From Rhodocyclaceae bacterium (GTDB lineage: Bacteria; Pseudomonadota; Gammaproteobacteria; Burkholderiales; Rhodocyclaceae), in NCBI GenBank assembly GCA_016791115.1, contig JAEUNL010000013.1, positions 1 through 64,000 on the forward strand: a stretch of 64,000 bases of DNA, given 5' to 3'. Each line of letters begins with the position of its first letter. The stretch's first letter is position 1. The notes under the pieces were generated by a model. It did not search any database. It saw only the letters and a list, made by a program, of their open reading frames with translations, and was not told the origin of the DNA. Shown here piece by piece: positions 53,493 through 61,440 of the stretch. Made by a program: the position numbers and the translations under genes.

Positions 53493-54670
53493 GCCAGCGC
53501 CTCTTTGCCGAAGTGTGTTTCCGGAAAGCTCAATCGCATCCAAGTTCCCTCTCCCGAACGGCTACCGAATTCGATGCGGCCGCCAATCCGGCGCGCCCGC
53601 TCCCTCATGATGTTCAACCCGAAATGGCCATGGTCCGCGTTGTGGGCTCGATCACCCGGCAGACCAATCCCGTCGTCCTCGACGGTGATGCAATAGACCC
53701 CATGCGATTGCTCGAGCGTCAATCTACCGCGTGTCGCTTGGGCATGCTTGACCACGTTGGCAAGTGCCTCGCTCACGATATGGAATACCTGGAGTTCCTG
53801 GTCAGCGGAAAGGGTCAGCATCTGGACCTGGTTGTCGAACTCGAAATGCACGCCGCCCAGCCCTTCCATATGCGAAACCGCATCGCCAAGCGCGTGCAAG
53901 AGCCCGTGCGGGTCCATGTGAGTCCGGAAATCGGTGATGAGTTCACGTACACGGCCATGCGCGACGCTGAGAGACTGATCGACTTCCGCAAGATACTTGA
54001 GGGCCCGCGCATCGTCGTGCCTCGATATGGCGTCACGCAGGAGCGCTGTACGCATCCGCATGCACGTGAGGTTCTGTGCGAGCGAATCATGGACTTCGCC
54101 AGCGAGCAGTTGGCGTTCCTGCATCACCCCGGCGTGAAGCGACTCCTTTGCGAGCCGAGCATTCTCCAGAGCCAGACCGAGCATGTCGCCTACTGCGGGC
54201 AGCAGCGCCGAAACCGCATCAGGCAACTCACAGGCGGAATCCAGGAAGAGATTGAGCACGCCGCACGGGGTGCCGCGATGGTGAAGCGGCAGTACGAATA
54301 CCCGCTCCTCGTCGGTCGCTTGCTCGCCCCCGGATACTGCAATCGCACATGCGCATTTCGCCGCGGCGCAGCACGTTCGGTCGCTGCGCAGTGCATCACC
54401 ACAGACACCGCAATCCCGGTTCACCCGCAGGGAACCATGATCAAGCGAGGGCGGCGCACCGTGAGACGCTATCAAGCGCAGTTCGCCGCTCGCAGAATCG
54501 AGCAGGCGCAAAGCGGCTGCCCGAGCGTTGGCAAGCCTCACAACCGCTTTGAGAAATTGAGTGAGCGGTGCGCGAAACTCACCCTCGCCGACAGGACCGG
54601 CTGCACACGATAAGTCCGGATCAGGACGAACCGTCGATTCACGCAGCCCGCTAATGGGGGGTCTGTCCAT
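53489..54670 (-). CDS. soluble sensor histidine kinase with Cys-rich GAF domain
   Basis: A 393-residue NarX-like kinase with no membrane segment. A GAF-like sensor (about residues 35-175) carries Cys87, 90, 100, 101, 106 and 108 within RDCGVCGD and DRTCCAAAKCAC. The HisKA_3 box VHDSLAQN has His194; the ATPase domain has ALANVVKHAQ, DDGIGLPG and HFGLNIMRERA. The cysteines could bind an Fe-S cluster or sense redox; this is inference. Overlaps its regulator by four bases. Confidence 0.88.
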   Translation of the reverse strand: MDRPPISGLRESTVRPDPDLSCAAGPVGEGEFRAPLTQFLKAVVRLANARAAALRLLDSASGELRLIASHGAPPSLDHGSLRVNRDCGVCGDALRSDRTCCAAAKCACAIAVSGGEQATDEERVFVLPLHHRGTPCGVLNLFLDSACELPDAVSALLPAVGDMLGLALENARLAKESLHAGVMQERQLLAGEVHDSLAQNLTCMRMRTALLRDAISRHDDARALKYLAEVDQSLSVAHGRVRELITDFRTHMDPHGLLHALGDAVSHMEGLGGVHFEFDNQVQMLTLSADQELQVFHIVSEALANVVKHAQATRGRLTLEQSHGVYCITVEDDGIGLPGDRAHNADHGHFGLNIMRERARRIGGRIEFGSRSGEGTWMRLSFPETHFGKEALA

Positions 54671-54872
54671 AGGACATACTCTTTGCAGCCTCCTTTGTCT
54701 CGACGCTTCGGGCGCGTGATTCCCGTCGCCTGTACGGGCTGTTCAGCATGTGCCTTGGACCAGCCGCGATGCATTAGCAGCCTCTAATTTTTCCATTCTG
54801 CGGGATACGGAACCGAATAGCAATCCCGGCAAAATGAGGGTGCAAATGTGTCGATGCGAGATTTTCGTGTTT
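54671..54872. other. spacer between kinase and hydrogenase control region
   Basis: About 200 bases with no gene. It includes an AaggaggC-like string on the minus strand near 54690, possibly the kinase leader, and an AT-rich patch near 54781-54800. No clear promoter was assigned. Confidence 0.4.
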
Positions 54873-54886
54873 CTGATCCAGATCAG
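54873..54886 (+). promoter_or_regulatory. FNR-like dyad upstream of the hydrogenase operon
   Basis: CTGAT-N4-ATCAG (CTGATCCAGATCAG) is a perfect 5-4-5 dyad differing from the FNR/ANR consensus only in the outer base of each arm. It lies about 130 bases before the maturation protease start, suggesting oxygen control. Confidence 0.45.
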
Positions 54887-54887
54887 G

Positions 54888-54905
54888 ATTACCCAATCAG
54901 GTAAT
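54888..54905 (+). promoter_or_regulatory. ATTACC/GGTAAT dyad upstream of the hydrogenase operon
   Basis: ATTACC-N6-GGTAAT is a perfect 6-bp inverted repeat immediately after the FNR-like site. Its core TACCCAATCAGGTA matches the soeA dyad TACCCAGTTGGGTA at 11 of 14 positions. The string GGTAATAGACG also occurs in the soeA promoter. A NarL-type site is possible. Confidence 0.45.
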
Positions 54906-55004
54906 AGACGATTCGCCAGCGCCACCGCCTAATGAGCCATCGGGACCTTCGGCACCGGAGTCGCAGCATCGATGACTCGGGGACGAAACAGGGAGCCAGG
55001 TTGC

Positions 55005-55523
55005 ATGCAGACTGATCGTGCGCGCCAAGAAGAATGGAAAGACGAATCCGCGTCCAGACGGATGGTCTTGGCCGTTGGCAACTCTTTGCTGAAAGACGAT
55101 GGCGTTGGGATCCACGTCTTGCGCCGGCTGGTTACGGAAAGGCGAAGACCGGATGTGCGCTACGTGGATGGTGGAACGCTCGGATTCACGCTGGCGCCGC
55201 TGATCGAGGAAACCGACATGCTGGTGGTACTCGATGCAATGCGGTTTGGCGCGCCGCCGGGATCGATTGCCGTAAAGGTCGGTCGGGATCTCGACCGGTT
55301 CGTATCACGCAAGCGGGCAACCGCGCATGAGGTCAATCTACGGGATCTCCTCGACATTGTCCGAATGCGCGGTTCTCTCCCACCGGCGCGCGCACTCGTC
55401 GGAATCGAACCGGAATCAGTCGAATGGGGGCTGGATCCAACTCCGACCATTGCGTCGGCCATTCCGGCCGCGGCCGATGCGGTGGAACGTCTGCTCGACT
55501 CATTGTCCGGAACACGTCGATGA
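55005..55523 (+). CDS. hynD: [NiFe]-hydrogenase maturation protease
   Basis: A 172-residue HybD/HupD-type endopeptidase: VLAVGNSLLKDDGVGIHVL, VDGGTLGFTLAPLI with the metal ligands, and VLDAMRF. It removes the C-terminal tail of the large subunit. ATG 55005 is preferred for its upstream gggag; ATG 54972 adds 11 residues. First gene of the hydrogenase operon. Confidence 0.88.
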   Translation: MQTDRARQEEWKDESASRRMVLAVGNSLLKDDGVGIHVLRRLVTERRRPDVRYVDGGTLGFTLAPLIEETDMLVVLDAMRFGAPPGSIAVKVGRDLDRFVSRKRATAHEVNLRDLLDIVRMRGSLPPARALVGIEPESVEWGLDPTPTIASAIPAAADAVERLLDSLSGTRR

Positions 55524-55566
55524 TGATCGAGGATCTGCTCTTGACAGATTGCACTACGAGAAATCA

Positions 55567-56028
55567 ATGGCTCGCGCGCAGGAAATGATCCCGCTTGTGC
55601 GGATCGATTCGGGTTGCCCTTCTTCGAACCACGGGAACCCGGTTCCGTTGCTCCACGAGGTGCGGCATGCCCTGACCCGGCTCCTGGAGGTCGGTGAGCC
55701 GAGTTGCATCGACCTTCGCGCACTGCCGATGGGACCGGGTGACGAAGCAGCCCTGGACGAGATATTGGGAATCGGCGAGGTGGCAGCGTCTGTCTCGGCG
55801 CTAGGTAGCAGCAACGTGCTCGAGACATCGTTTCCGGGCGTGTGGGTCGTTACCCACCGGAACGAGGACGGGCAGATCGTGTCGCGCTTCATCGAAGTTG
55901 CCTTTGTTCCGAAGATACTCGCAAGCCAGATCCCCGATATTCAAGAAGGTTGCGAGCGTCTGAAGGCAGAACTCGACCATCCCGGCCGGGATATCGAAAT
56001 GATCCCACCGGAGCGCGTGGCGAGATGA
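55567..56028 (+). CDS. HupH-like hydrogenase expression/assembly protein
   Basis: A 153-residue protein: RLLEVGEPSCIDLRALPMGPG, GEVAASVSALGSSNVLETS, FPGVWVVTHRNEDGQIVSRF. This matches the C-terminal domain of HupH/HyaF-type proteins involved in small-subunit Fe-S maturation. It overlaps hynS by four bases, consistent with a chaperone for that subunit. Confidence 0.8.
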   Translation: MARAQEMIPLVRIDSGCPSSNHGNPVPLLHEVRHALTRLLEVGEPSCIDLRALPMGPGDEAALDEILGIGEVAASVSALGSSNVLETSFPGVWVVTHRNEDGQIVSRFIEVAFVPKILASQIPDIQEGCERLKAELDHPGRDIEMIPPERVAR

Positions 56029-57116
56029 ACACCGTCGAGACCTTGGGCGAGATATTGCGGCGGCGTGGCGTCAGCCGGCGCGGTTTCATGAAGTATTGCG
56101 CTACCACGGCTTCCCTCATGGCGTTACCTCCAGCAATGGCGGAGACTATCGCCGCGCGCTTGGAGAAGGCCTCGCGACCATCAGTTATCTGGCTATCGTT
56201 TCAGGAATGCACCGGATGCACCGAATCGATGACGCGTTCGCATACGCCGACGCTCGAAGGCCTGATACTCGAAACCGTTTCGCTCGATTACCACCACACC
56301 TTGCAGGCGGCATCCGGGGAGGGCGCCGAACAAGCGCGCGAACAAGCGATGACGGCCAACGCGGGCAAGTATCTGCTCGTGGTCGATGGATCGATCCCGA
56401 TGGGTGATCCAGGCTACTCGACCATCGCCGGCATGAGCAATGTCGACATGCTGCTTGATGCCGCGAAGAATGCGGCAGCGGTGATCGCGGTGGGCTCCTG
56501 CGCTGCCTTCGGAGGCATTCCGAAGGCGGCACCCAACCCGACCGGCGCGGTTGCGGTATCGAGTCTGGTCAAGGACAAGCCGGTCATCAACGTCCCTGGT
56601 TGCCCGCCCATACCAGTGGTCATCACGGGCGTTCTTGCACACTTCCTCACGTTCGGCGGTCTGCCGGAACTCGACCATCTAGGGCGCCCGCGCGTCTTCT
56701 ACGGCGAATCCATTCACGATCGATGCTATCGCCGCCCGTTCTACGACCGTGGCTTGTTCGCAGAAACCTTCGACGATGAAGGGGCACGCAAGGGATGGTG
56801 CTTGTTCAAGCTCGGATGCAAAGGACCGGTCACATACAACGCATGCGCCACTACCAAGTGGAATCAGGGAACGAGTTTTCCGATTCAGTCAGGGCATGGG
56901 TGCATCGGTTGCTCCGAGCCGGATTTTTGGGATCTTGGCGGTTTCTACCAGGCGCTCTCCATGCCCACACAGAAACTCGGAAAAGTGGCTGGCGCGGCAA
57001 TCGCCGGCGGCACCATTGCCGGCATTGCCATGGCTGCGCACAATCGTTCCATGAAAGCATCGGCCAAACAGTCCCATGAACGCGTCTCGACGGATGAACT
57101 GGAGAAGGGCGAATGA
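56025..57116 (+). CDS. hynS: [NiFe]-hydrogenase small subunit, Isp-type
   Basis: A 363-residue subunit with a Tat signal (SRRGFMKY, then ATTASLMALPPAMA). Cluster ligands appear in WLSFQECTGCTE, VGSCAAFGG, VPGCPP, CLFKLGCKGP and GHGCIGCSEP. The C-terminus has a hydrophobic anchor (VAGAAIAGGTIAGIAMAAH). It relays electrons from the NiFe site to Isp1/Isp2 at the membrane. Confidence 0.94.
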   Translation: MNTVETLGEILRRRGVSRRGFMKYCATTASLMALPPAMAETIAARLEKASRPSVIWLSFQECTGCTESMTRSHTPTLEGLILETVSLDYHHTLQAASGEGAEQAREQAMTANAGKYLLVVDGSIPMGDPGYSTIAGMSNVDMLLDAAKNAAAVIAVGSCAAFGGIPKAAPNPTGAVAVSSLVKDKPVINVPGCPPIPVVITGVLAHFLTFGGLPELDHLGRPRVFYGESIHDRCYRRPFYDRGLFAETFDDEGARKGWCLFKLGCKGPVTYNACATTKWNQGTSFPIQSGHGCIGCSEPDFWDLGGFYQALSMPTQKLGKVAGAAIAGGTIAGIAMAAHNRSMKASAKQSHERVSTDELEKGE

Positions 57117-57778
57117 ACGCTACTGCCATGGATCTGCTGATCTGGGCTCGCGGGACCGGATTTTCCCTGGCATTGGCCATCGCCCTGTTCGGCTTGACGC
57201 TCCGGGTGTTCGAGATACTTTCGCTGGGTCGCAAGCATGACTTCGCGCCCGCACGCGAGGATTCGCCCGGCTCGGGGCTACGCACGGTTTTCAGTCGGTC
57301 ACTGCCACTGCCGGGCATGGCTCAGAAGTCGCCGATTACCTACTTCGGTGGCTACGTTTTTCATGTCGGACTCTTGCTGGTAATCGTCTTTTTCGTCCCG
57401 CACATCGAAGCTATTCGGGCGGTGATCGGACTGTCCTGGCCGGGTCTGCCGACTGCCGTGATTGACATGGTGAGTGTTGCGACCCTGCTGGCACTCGTTG
57501 CCGTACTGTTCGACAGACGCCGGAACAAGGTGAAACGCATGCTGTCGGGTTTCGGCGATTACTTTGCCTGGGGCATCACGTTCCTTCCCATGGTCACCGG
57601 GTATCTCGCTTTTCACCATCTGGTGCTGGACTACACGCTGATGCTCGCCATCCATATCCTCAGCGTTGAACTCCTGCTGATCGCACTTCCATTCACCAAG
57701 CTGACCCATGTCGTGACGCTGTTTCTCGCGCGCTGGTACAACGGAGACTGGTTCGGCCGTCGAGGTATCGCGTCATGA
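57113..57778 (+). CDS. isp1: Isp1, membrane b-type cytochrome subunit
   Basis: A 221-residue protein with about five hydrophobic segments, NarI/DsrM-like. Probable haem histidines are in GGYVFHVGLLLVIVFF and GYLAFHHLVLDY, plus AIHILSVELLL. It overlaps hynS and isp2 by four bases each. It passes hydrogen electrons to quinone. Confidence 0.9.
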   Translation: MNATAMDLLIWARGTGFSLALAIALFGLTLRVFEILSLGRKHDFAPAREDSPGSGLRTVFSRSLPLPGMAQKSPITYFGGYVFHVGLLLVIVFFVPHIEAIRAVIGLSWPGLPTAVIDMVSVATLLALVAVLFDRRRNKVKRMLSGFGDYFAWGITFLPMVTGYLAFHHLVLDYTLMLAIHILSVELLLIALPFTKLTHVVTLFLARWYNGDWFGRRGIAS

Positions 57779-59061
57779 GCGCGAATCTCCAGCGGGGCTA
57801 CAACGCATTGAAGGAGGTGCTCGATGCGCCCATCGCGAGCTATTTCTCGAGTTGCGTCCACTGCGGCCTGTGTGCCGAGGCGTGCATGTTCTATACCGAG
57901 TCGGGCAACCCGAAGTACACGCCGATACACAAGCTGGAGCCACTTCGGCGCGTCTGGTTCCAGGAGGCAACGCTGGCCGGCAAATTGATGCGTCTGGTTG
58001 GGTTGGCCAAGCCGGTGACAGACGAGTTGCTCGCCGAATGGAGTCCGCTTGTTTACGACAGTTGCTCGCTTTGCGGACGATGCTCGATGGTTTGCCCGGT
58101 CGGAAACGATATCGCTTACATGGTGCGGAAGCTGCGCGAAGGCATGGCTGCCTCGGGTAACGCGCCGGAAGGACTTGTCGGCGCGTCCAAGCGGACCGTG
58201 GCGATCGGCAGTCCGATGGGCGTAAAGTGGCCTGCGGTTCAGGCACAGATTCGCCATGTACAGAAAGATACCGGTTTGACCGTACCAGTCGATCAGGCCG
58301 GCGTGGAGTACTTGGTGCTCATGTCTTCGATGGAGATCATGAACTATCCGGAGTACCTGGCAGCGCTGACCCGGATTTTCCACAAGGCCGGTGCGAGCTG
58401 GACGCTGGCGTCTGACGCATTCGAGGCCACCAACAGCGGTATCCAGATCGGAGCGAGCGACATTGCGCGCGAGATCGTGATGCGCATCGTAAATGCGGCG
58501 GAAAGGCTGCAAGTCGGTACCGTAGTCAGCCCCGAGTGCGGACACGCCTTCACGGCAATTCGGTGGGAGGGGCCAAACCTGGCGGGTCGAACCTTTGGTT
58601 TCAAGGTGAAGCACATTCTCGAGGTGCTCGACGAGCTGCGCCGGTCGGGTCGACTGCGCACCAAGGGAAACAAGTCCATTCCAATGACCTATCACGACCC
58701 CTGCCAGATTGCGCGACGCGGTGGCGTGGTCGACCAGCCGCGCACGTTACTCCAGATGGTTGCAAGCGACGTGAAGGAAATGGACGAGCACGGCGCGATG
58801 AACTGGTGTTGTGGAGGCGGGGGCGGCGTTTCGGCGAATGAGCGTGCGGAGCCGCTGAAGCTCAAGGCCTTTGCCCGCAAGAAAGCACAGATTGAGCAGA
58901 CCGGCGTGAAAACCCTCGTGACTGCTTGCGCGAATTGCCGCATCACGCTCGAGGAAGGTCTGGAGCACTATGGCATGAACATCACCGTGCTCGGGCTGAC
59001 CGAATTGATCGCCGAATCTCTCGATGACGAAACGACGTCCGCTGACGGAGGGGCAGCATGA
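57775..59061 (+). CDS. isp2: Isp2, HdrD/DsrK-like Fe-S subunit
   Basis: A 428-residue cytoplasmic protein with two [4Fe-4S] motifs (CVHCGLCAEAC and CSLCGRCSMVC) and the CCG domain (NWCCGGGGGVSANE, ACANCRITLEEGL). It is a clear relative of DsrK in this window. Overlaps isp1 and hynL by four bases. In this family it may pass electrons to a heterodisulfide or other cytoplasmic acceptor. Confidence 0.92.
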   Translation: MSANLQRGYNALKEVLDAPIASYFSSCVHCGLCAEACMFYTESGNPKYTPIHKLEPLRRVWFQEATLAGKLMRLVGLAKPVTDELLAEWSPLVYDSCSLCGRCSMVCPVGNDIAYMVRKLREGMAASGNAPEGLVGASKRTVAIGSPMGVKWPAVQAQIRHVQKDTGLTVPVDQAGVEYLVLMSSMEIMNYPEYLAALTRIFHKAGASWTLASDAFEATNSGIQIGASDIAREIVMRIVNAAERLQVGTVVSPECGHAFTAIRWEGPNLAGRTFGFKVKHILEVLDELRRSGRLRTKGNKSIPMTYHDPCQIARRGGVVDQPRTLLQMVASDVKEMDEHGAMNWCCGGGGGVSANERAEPLKLKAFARKKAQIEQTGVKTLVTACANCRITLEEGLEHYGMNITVLGLTELIAESLDDETTSADGGAA

Positions 59062-60824
59062 ACGAACGAATCGTCGTCGACCCGATTACCCGTATCGAGG
59101 GACATCTGCGCATCGAAGCGCAGATGAACGGCAACTCGATCGAACAGGCTTACTCGTCCGGGACCATGGTTCGCGGCCTGGAAATCATTTTGCGCGAACG
59201 CGACCCGCGCGACGCATGGGCGTTTGCGCAAAGGATCTGCGGCGTATGTACGCTGGTGCATGGCATCGCGTCGGTACGTGCTGCCGAAGACGCACTGAAT
59301 TACCCCGTTCCGCCGAATGCGCAACTGATACGCAACCTGATGATCGCGGCGCAGTATGTTCACGATCACGTCATGCACTTCTACCATCTGCACGCGCTCG
59401 ACTGGGTCGATGTCGTCTCGGCGCTCAAGGCGGATCCGAAGGCGACCGCGGAACTGGCGCAGGGCCTGAGCAGATACCCCAAGTCGTCGCCGGGCCATTT
59501 CGCGGACGTGAAAAAGCGGCTCGCCGGGTTCGTGGATAGCGGGCAGCTTGGCATTTTCGCCAACGCGTACTGGGGACACCCGGCCTACAAGCTGCCGCCG
59601 GAAGCAAACCTCATGGCGGTCGCGCACTATCTCGAAGCGCTTGCCTGGCAACGAGACGTGGTGAAGCTGCATACGATCTTCGGTGGCAAAAATCCCCATC
59701 CTATGTTCCTCGTGGGGGGCGTTCCCTGCGCGATCAGCATCGATCCCCAACACGGGGGGCGGGGCCACGGCCCGATGTATCGCGGCGGTGACGGTGCGAC
59801 AGCCTTGAACATCGTCGGGCTGCAGCAGGTTCAAGGCGTCATTGCTCAAATGCGTGACTTCGTCGATCAGGTTTATGTGCCGGATACCCTGGCCATCGCC
59901 GGGTTCTACAAGGATTGGGCCTCACAGGGTGAAGGTCTGGGAAATTTCCTCTGCTACGGCGATTTTCCATCGAAGGGAATGGACGACCCTTCGAGTTTTT
60001 TCCTGCCGGGTGGCGTGATCCTGGGCCGCGATCTCGGCACGATCCATCCGGTCGACCTCGACAAGGATGGCGAGATCGAGGAGTTCGTGGCCCATTCCTG
60101 GTACCACTACACCGGTGGCAAGGAGAAGGGGCTTCATCCCTACAAGGGCGAGACCGCACTCGCCTATGATGGCCCCAAGCCCCCTTTCAAGCAGCTCGAT
60201 ATCGACAAGTCCTATTCCTGGATGAAATCTCCGCGCTGGAAGGGCAAGCCGATGGAGGTGGGGCCGCTGGCGCGCGTCCTCATGCTGTATGCGAAAGGGC
60301 ACGAGCAGACGAAGGAACTGGTCGGGATGGCGCTGAAGAAGCTGGATCTTCCACTGACCGCCCTGTACTCGACGCTTGGGCGCACGGCAGCGCGCACACT
60401 CGAAACCCGCATCATCGTCGATGCGATGCAGGGTTGGTATGACCAGTTGATTGCCAACATTCGCGCCGGTGATCTTCGCACCTTCAACAGCGATAAGTGG
60501 GAGCCATCGACGTGGCCGAAACAGTGTCAGGGCGTCGGGTTCATGGAGGCGCCGCGCGGCGGACTGGCACACTGGATGGTGATCGAGAACGAGAGGATCT
60601 CGAACTACCAGGCGATTGTGCCGAGCACGTGGAATGCCGGTCCGCGCGATTCGCAGGGCATCAGCGGCGCCTATGAGGCAGCCCTGAAAGGACATGTGCT
60701 GCACGATGCGAAGCAACCGATCGAGATACTGCGCACCATCCACAGCTTCGACCCATGCATCGCATGTGCGGTACACGTGATGGACCCCAACGGCGAAGAA
60801 CTCGTCGAAGTCAAGATGCTGTGA
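59058..60824 (+). CDS. hynL: [NiFe]-hydrogenase large subunit, Isp-type
   Basis: A 588-residue catalytic subunit. N-terminal nickel ligands lie in RICGVCTLVHG and C-terminal ligands in DPCIACAVH. Cleavage by the maturation protease is expected after that His, releasing VMDPNGEELVEVKML. The gene order hynS-isp1-isp2-hynL matches group 1e hydrogenases of sulfur oxidisers. hyp maturation genes are not in the window. Confidence 0.95.
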   Translation: MNERIVVDPITRIEGHLRIEAQMNGNSIEQAYSSGTMVRGLEIILRERDPRDAWAFAQRICGVCTLVHGIASVRAAEDALNYPVPPNAQLIRNLMIAAQYVHDHVMHFYHLHALDWVDVVSALKADPKATAELAQGLSRYPKSSPGHFADVKKRLAGFVDSGQLGIFANAYWGHPAYKLPPEANLMAVAHYLEALAWQRDVVKLHTIFGGKNPHPMFLVGGVPCAISIDPQHGGRGHGPMYRGGDGATALNIVGLQQVQGVIAQMRDFVDQVYVPDTLAIAGFYKDWASQGEGLGNFLCYGDFPSKGMDDPSSFFLPGGVILGRDLGTIHPVDLDKDGEIEEFVAHSWYHYTGGKEKGLHPYKGETALAYDGPKPPFKQLDIDKSYSWMKSPRWKGKPMEVGPLARVLMLYAKGHEQTKELVGMALKKLDLPLTALYSTLGRTAARTLETRIIVDAMQGWYDQLIANIRAGDLRTFNSDKWEPSTWPKQCQGVGFMEAPRGGLAHWMVIENERISNYQAIVPSTWNAGPRDSQGISGAYEAALKGHVLHDAKQPIEILRTIHSFDPCIACAVHVMDPNGEELVEVKML

Positions 60825-60837
60825 CGTCAGTTCCCGA

Positions 60838-61206
60838 TCACGGTGTCAGAAATAGGTACACGGTCAAAGCCAGCCCCAGGAGTGCGACTGCGACATTGAC
60901 CAGAACACCGCTCTGGGTTCGATATCCGTCAGGAATCTCGATCGGTTTCAGGCTGCGAAGCACCTTCCGATATTGGAGGATCGAAATCGCGGCAGTCCAT
61001 GCGCCAAGCAGCACGAACGCGATCCCAACCCAGAAGGAGACGCCATGCTCGAGCTGGCTGCCCCGCTGTGGCGCGACAAGATGCAGGAACAGCCCGAAGC
61101 GCTCGATGACGAAGCCGAAGGCCATCAACGCCAGACTGGTGCGATTCCAGGCGAGCAGCGTGCGCTCCGCGGCGAAGAACACACGGGGGTCGTTCAGGTC
61201 GGACAT
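60838..61206 (-). CDS. DUF202 family membrane protein (YidH-like)
   Basis: A 122-residue protein with three membrane segments. The signature FFAAERTLLAWNRTSLALMAFGF identifies DUF202. Function unknown. It is convergent with hynL, 13 bases apart, and divergent from soeA. Confidence 0.85.
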   Translation of the reverse strand: MSDLNDPRVFFAAERTLLAWNRTSLALMAFGFVIERFGLFLHLVAPQRGSQLEHGVSFWVGIAFVLLGAWTAAISILQYRKVLRSLKPIEIPDGYRTQSGVLVNVAVALLGLALTVYLFLTP

Positions 61207-61308
61207 TCTATGGGTTGCACCTCAGCGCCTGTGTTGGACGCTTGTCAAGGGTGATTCTATCCTCGAATCCCGCAGTCGGCGCTCTCCGCCCGCACCTTCG
61301 TGCGTTCC

Positions 61309-61349
61309 CTACCCAGTTGGGTAGCGCGATTCCCCCTTGACGGTAATAG
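61309..61349 (+). promoter_or_regulatory. dyad and candidate -10 of the soeA promoter
   Basis: CTACCCAGTTGGGTAG (61309-61324) is a perfect dyad (TACCC-N4-GGGTA core). It is followed by TTCCCCC and a -10-like TAATAG (61344-61349) 23 bases after the GTA arm, exactly as in the sqr and dsrA promoters. Inferred start near 61356. Confidence 0.55.
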
Positions 61350-61440
61350 ACGCCACCGGCATGCGTTGCGCCTAATAGTGCCTGCTCGCATTGTGCGTTT
61401 GCGTACACACGCGCGACATCCCCGACCGGTCCTGAATCCA

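Noticed and set aside
61243-61248. TTGACA on the minus strand as a DUF202 promoter
   Set aside because: No acceptable -10 at 16-18 bases; not reported as a promoter.
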